In this document: piece after piece, positions 62,832-64,000 of the stretch | Numbering within the stretch: position 1 is the stretch's first letter | Layout of the letters: the number at the start of each line of letters is the position of its first letter | NCBI GenBank assembly: GCA_029204225.1 | Contig: CM055106.1 | Coordinates: 9,722,274 to 9,786,273, forward strand | Direction of reading: 5' to 3' | DNA length: 64,000 bases | Origin: Diphasiastrum complanatum | Taxonomy: Eukaryota > Streptophyta > Lycopodiopsida > Lycopodiales > Lycopodiaceae | Translations under genes and position numbers: made by a program | The notes under the pieces: model-generated | Database searches by the model: none | What the model saw: only the letters and a program-made list of their open reading frames with translations | Told to the model about the DNA's origin: nothing

Positions 62832-63947
62832 TTGGTGCTTGTTGAGAGACCTCAAAAGAATGTAATAGGATGCAAGTGGGTCTTCAATCTTATGTTGAAT
62901 GCAAATGGGAGTGTTAACAAACATAAAGCAAGATTAGTTGCAAAAGGTTATGCTCAAGAGAGAGGGATAGACTATGAGGAAACTTTTGCACCCGTGGCCA
63001 AGATGGTCACAATAAGGCTAATCATTGCACTTGCATCACATTTTGGATGGATTCTATGTCAAATGGATGTCTCTAATGCTTTCTTGAATGGTTTTTTGGA
63101 AGAGGATATCTATATGGAGCAGCCACAAGGGTTCATCAAGCATGCAATGGAGAACAAAGTATGCCACCTCCAAAGAAGCATCTATGGCTTGCAGCAAGCC
63201 TCGAGATCTTGGAATTCAAGACTACATTGCTATCTTATTTCACTTTCTTTTGTTCAAAGTGAATATGATCCCACTCTTTACATTAAGTTTGATGATGTTG
63301 GTATTTTACTTTTACTCATTTATGTAGATGACATCATCATTAGTGGAAATAGTGTTGATGGTATTGAAAAAATCAAGATAGATCTATCCTTAGAGTTCAA
63401 GATGGTAGATCTAGGGTGTCTTCACTTCATCTTAGGCATAGAAGTACTTAGAGGGTCTGATTTTATCTTTATAAGTCAAGTAAACTATGCTCAAAGTCTT
63501 TTGAAGAAGTTTAAGATGGAAGTATGCAAAAGTGTTGACACACCAATGGAGCAAGATGTAAAAGTGCCAAATGAAGATGATGAAAGATCCTTTATGGACC
63601 TCACTTTGTTTAGGCAACTTATAGGTTCCTTAATGTGGATCACTATAACTAGACCAGATCTTAGATTTAGTGTATGTAGGTTGAGCCAATCCATGCAAAA
63701 GCCATTGAATATCCATTGGAAAAAGGCTAAGAGGATTCTAAGATACATCTCGGGTACATTGGATTTTGGGATTCTATATAGAGGAGATGTGATTAACCTT
63801 CATGCATTTAGTGATTCAGATTTTGCAGGGGACAAGAGGGATAGGAAATCAACAAGTGCCTATTCAACTTTCATAGGAGAAGGTGTGGTGAGGCTTTCAA
63901 AAAAGCAAGAAACTATATCTCAACCAAGGCCGAGTACAAAGCTTTGA
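62832..63947 (+). pseudogene. Copia reverse transcriptase / RNase H
   Basis: The frame is open for 371 codons. A missing base near 62836 separates it from TWCL of the upstream frame. It has [31 protein letters not shown] (Asp at residue 79), [25 protein letters not shown] (YVDD at 164-167) and [12 protein letters not shown]. RNase H has the signature [20 protein letters not shown] small deletion near 63922 shifts KKQETIS into QPRPST, whereas the other frame gives [20 protein letters not shown], which runs to the window end. It belongs to the same family as 11037-12348. Confidence 0.9.
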
Positions 63948-64000
63948 CAACCACTACAAAGGAGGTACTTTGGATCAAGAGATTATTGGTGAAACTAAAG
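63948..64000 (+). pseudogene. Copia RNase H continuation at window edge
   Basis: In a shifted frame the sequence reads TTTTKEVLWIKRLLVKLK, continuing RNase H beyond the window. Confidence 0.8.

Overview
The window is repeat-dominated nuclear DNA of a land plant with a large genome. The evidence is Ty1/copia and Ty3/gypsy LTR retrotransposons primed by initiator-Met tRNA (TGGTATCAGAGC recurs at LTR ends on both strands), a SLEEPY1/GID2-type F-box gene of gibberellin signalling, and a decayed vacuolar sorting receptor fragment. The plant group cannot be fixed from the sequence; a vascular plant is most likely.

Layout. 1-2280: broken Ty3 RNase H/integrase and a 3' region ending in a 25-bp tandem array. 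2281-4725: two more arrays of the same unit (one inverted) and a broken gag zinc-knuckle pair. 4726-7990: decayed coding region of an unrecognised element (helical ORF, coiled-coil ORF, terminal domain). 8976-12520: copia element whose gag is joined directly to reverse transcriptase. 14118-17285: more Ty3 and copia debris, including a minus-strand copia whose gag is joined to integrase. 18150-25330: minus-strand Ty3-like gag split near its start by a very young non-coding LTR element (19286-24502; 1245-bp LTRs with no difference seen; 5-bp target duplication). 25331-27683: truncated plus-strand copia. 27660-28330: AT-rich DNA and a heptamer minisatellite. 28452-32001: broken gene of a probable transposase-like family (VGHTHEDID motif). 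33370-39397: complete but inactivated copia element inserted in the integrase of another copia. 39460-50870: nested Ty3 and copia LTRs and leaders, a chimeric deleted Ty3 copy and an unrecognised decayed coding region. 50920-56000: microsatellites, a TTCGY pentamer array, the receptor pseudogene, a solo-type LTR and a truncated LTR. 57877-58476: the only apparently intact host gene (GID2/SLY1-like). 59270-62213: hairpin-rich duplications, a duplicated CCAAT/TATA promoter-like module and long microsatellites. 62434-64000: copia reverse transcriptase/RNase H running off the window.

Two themes stand out. First, at least three elements carry internal deletions that join distant domains (gag to RT, gag to IN, an upstream ORF to IN); one has imperfect microhomology at the join. 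Second, the young element at 19286-24502 has no recognisable protein but carries eight copies of a hairpin whose stem is kept by compensating changes, plus a dense GGCGCC cluster in each LTR. It looks like a non-autonomous (LARD-like) element mobilised in trans, and is the best candidate for something not yet described.
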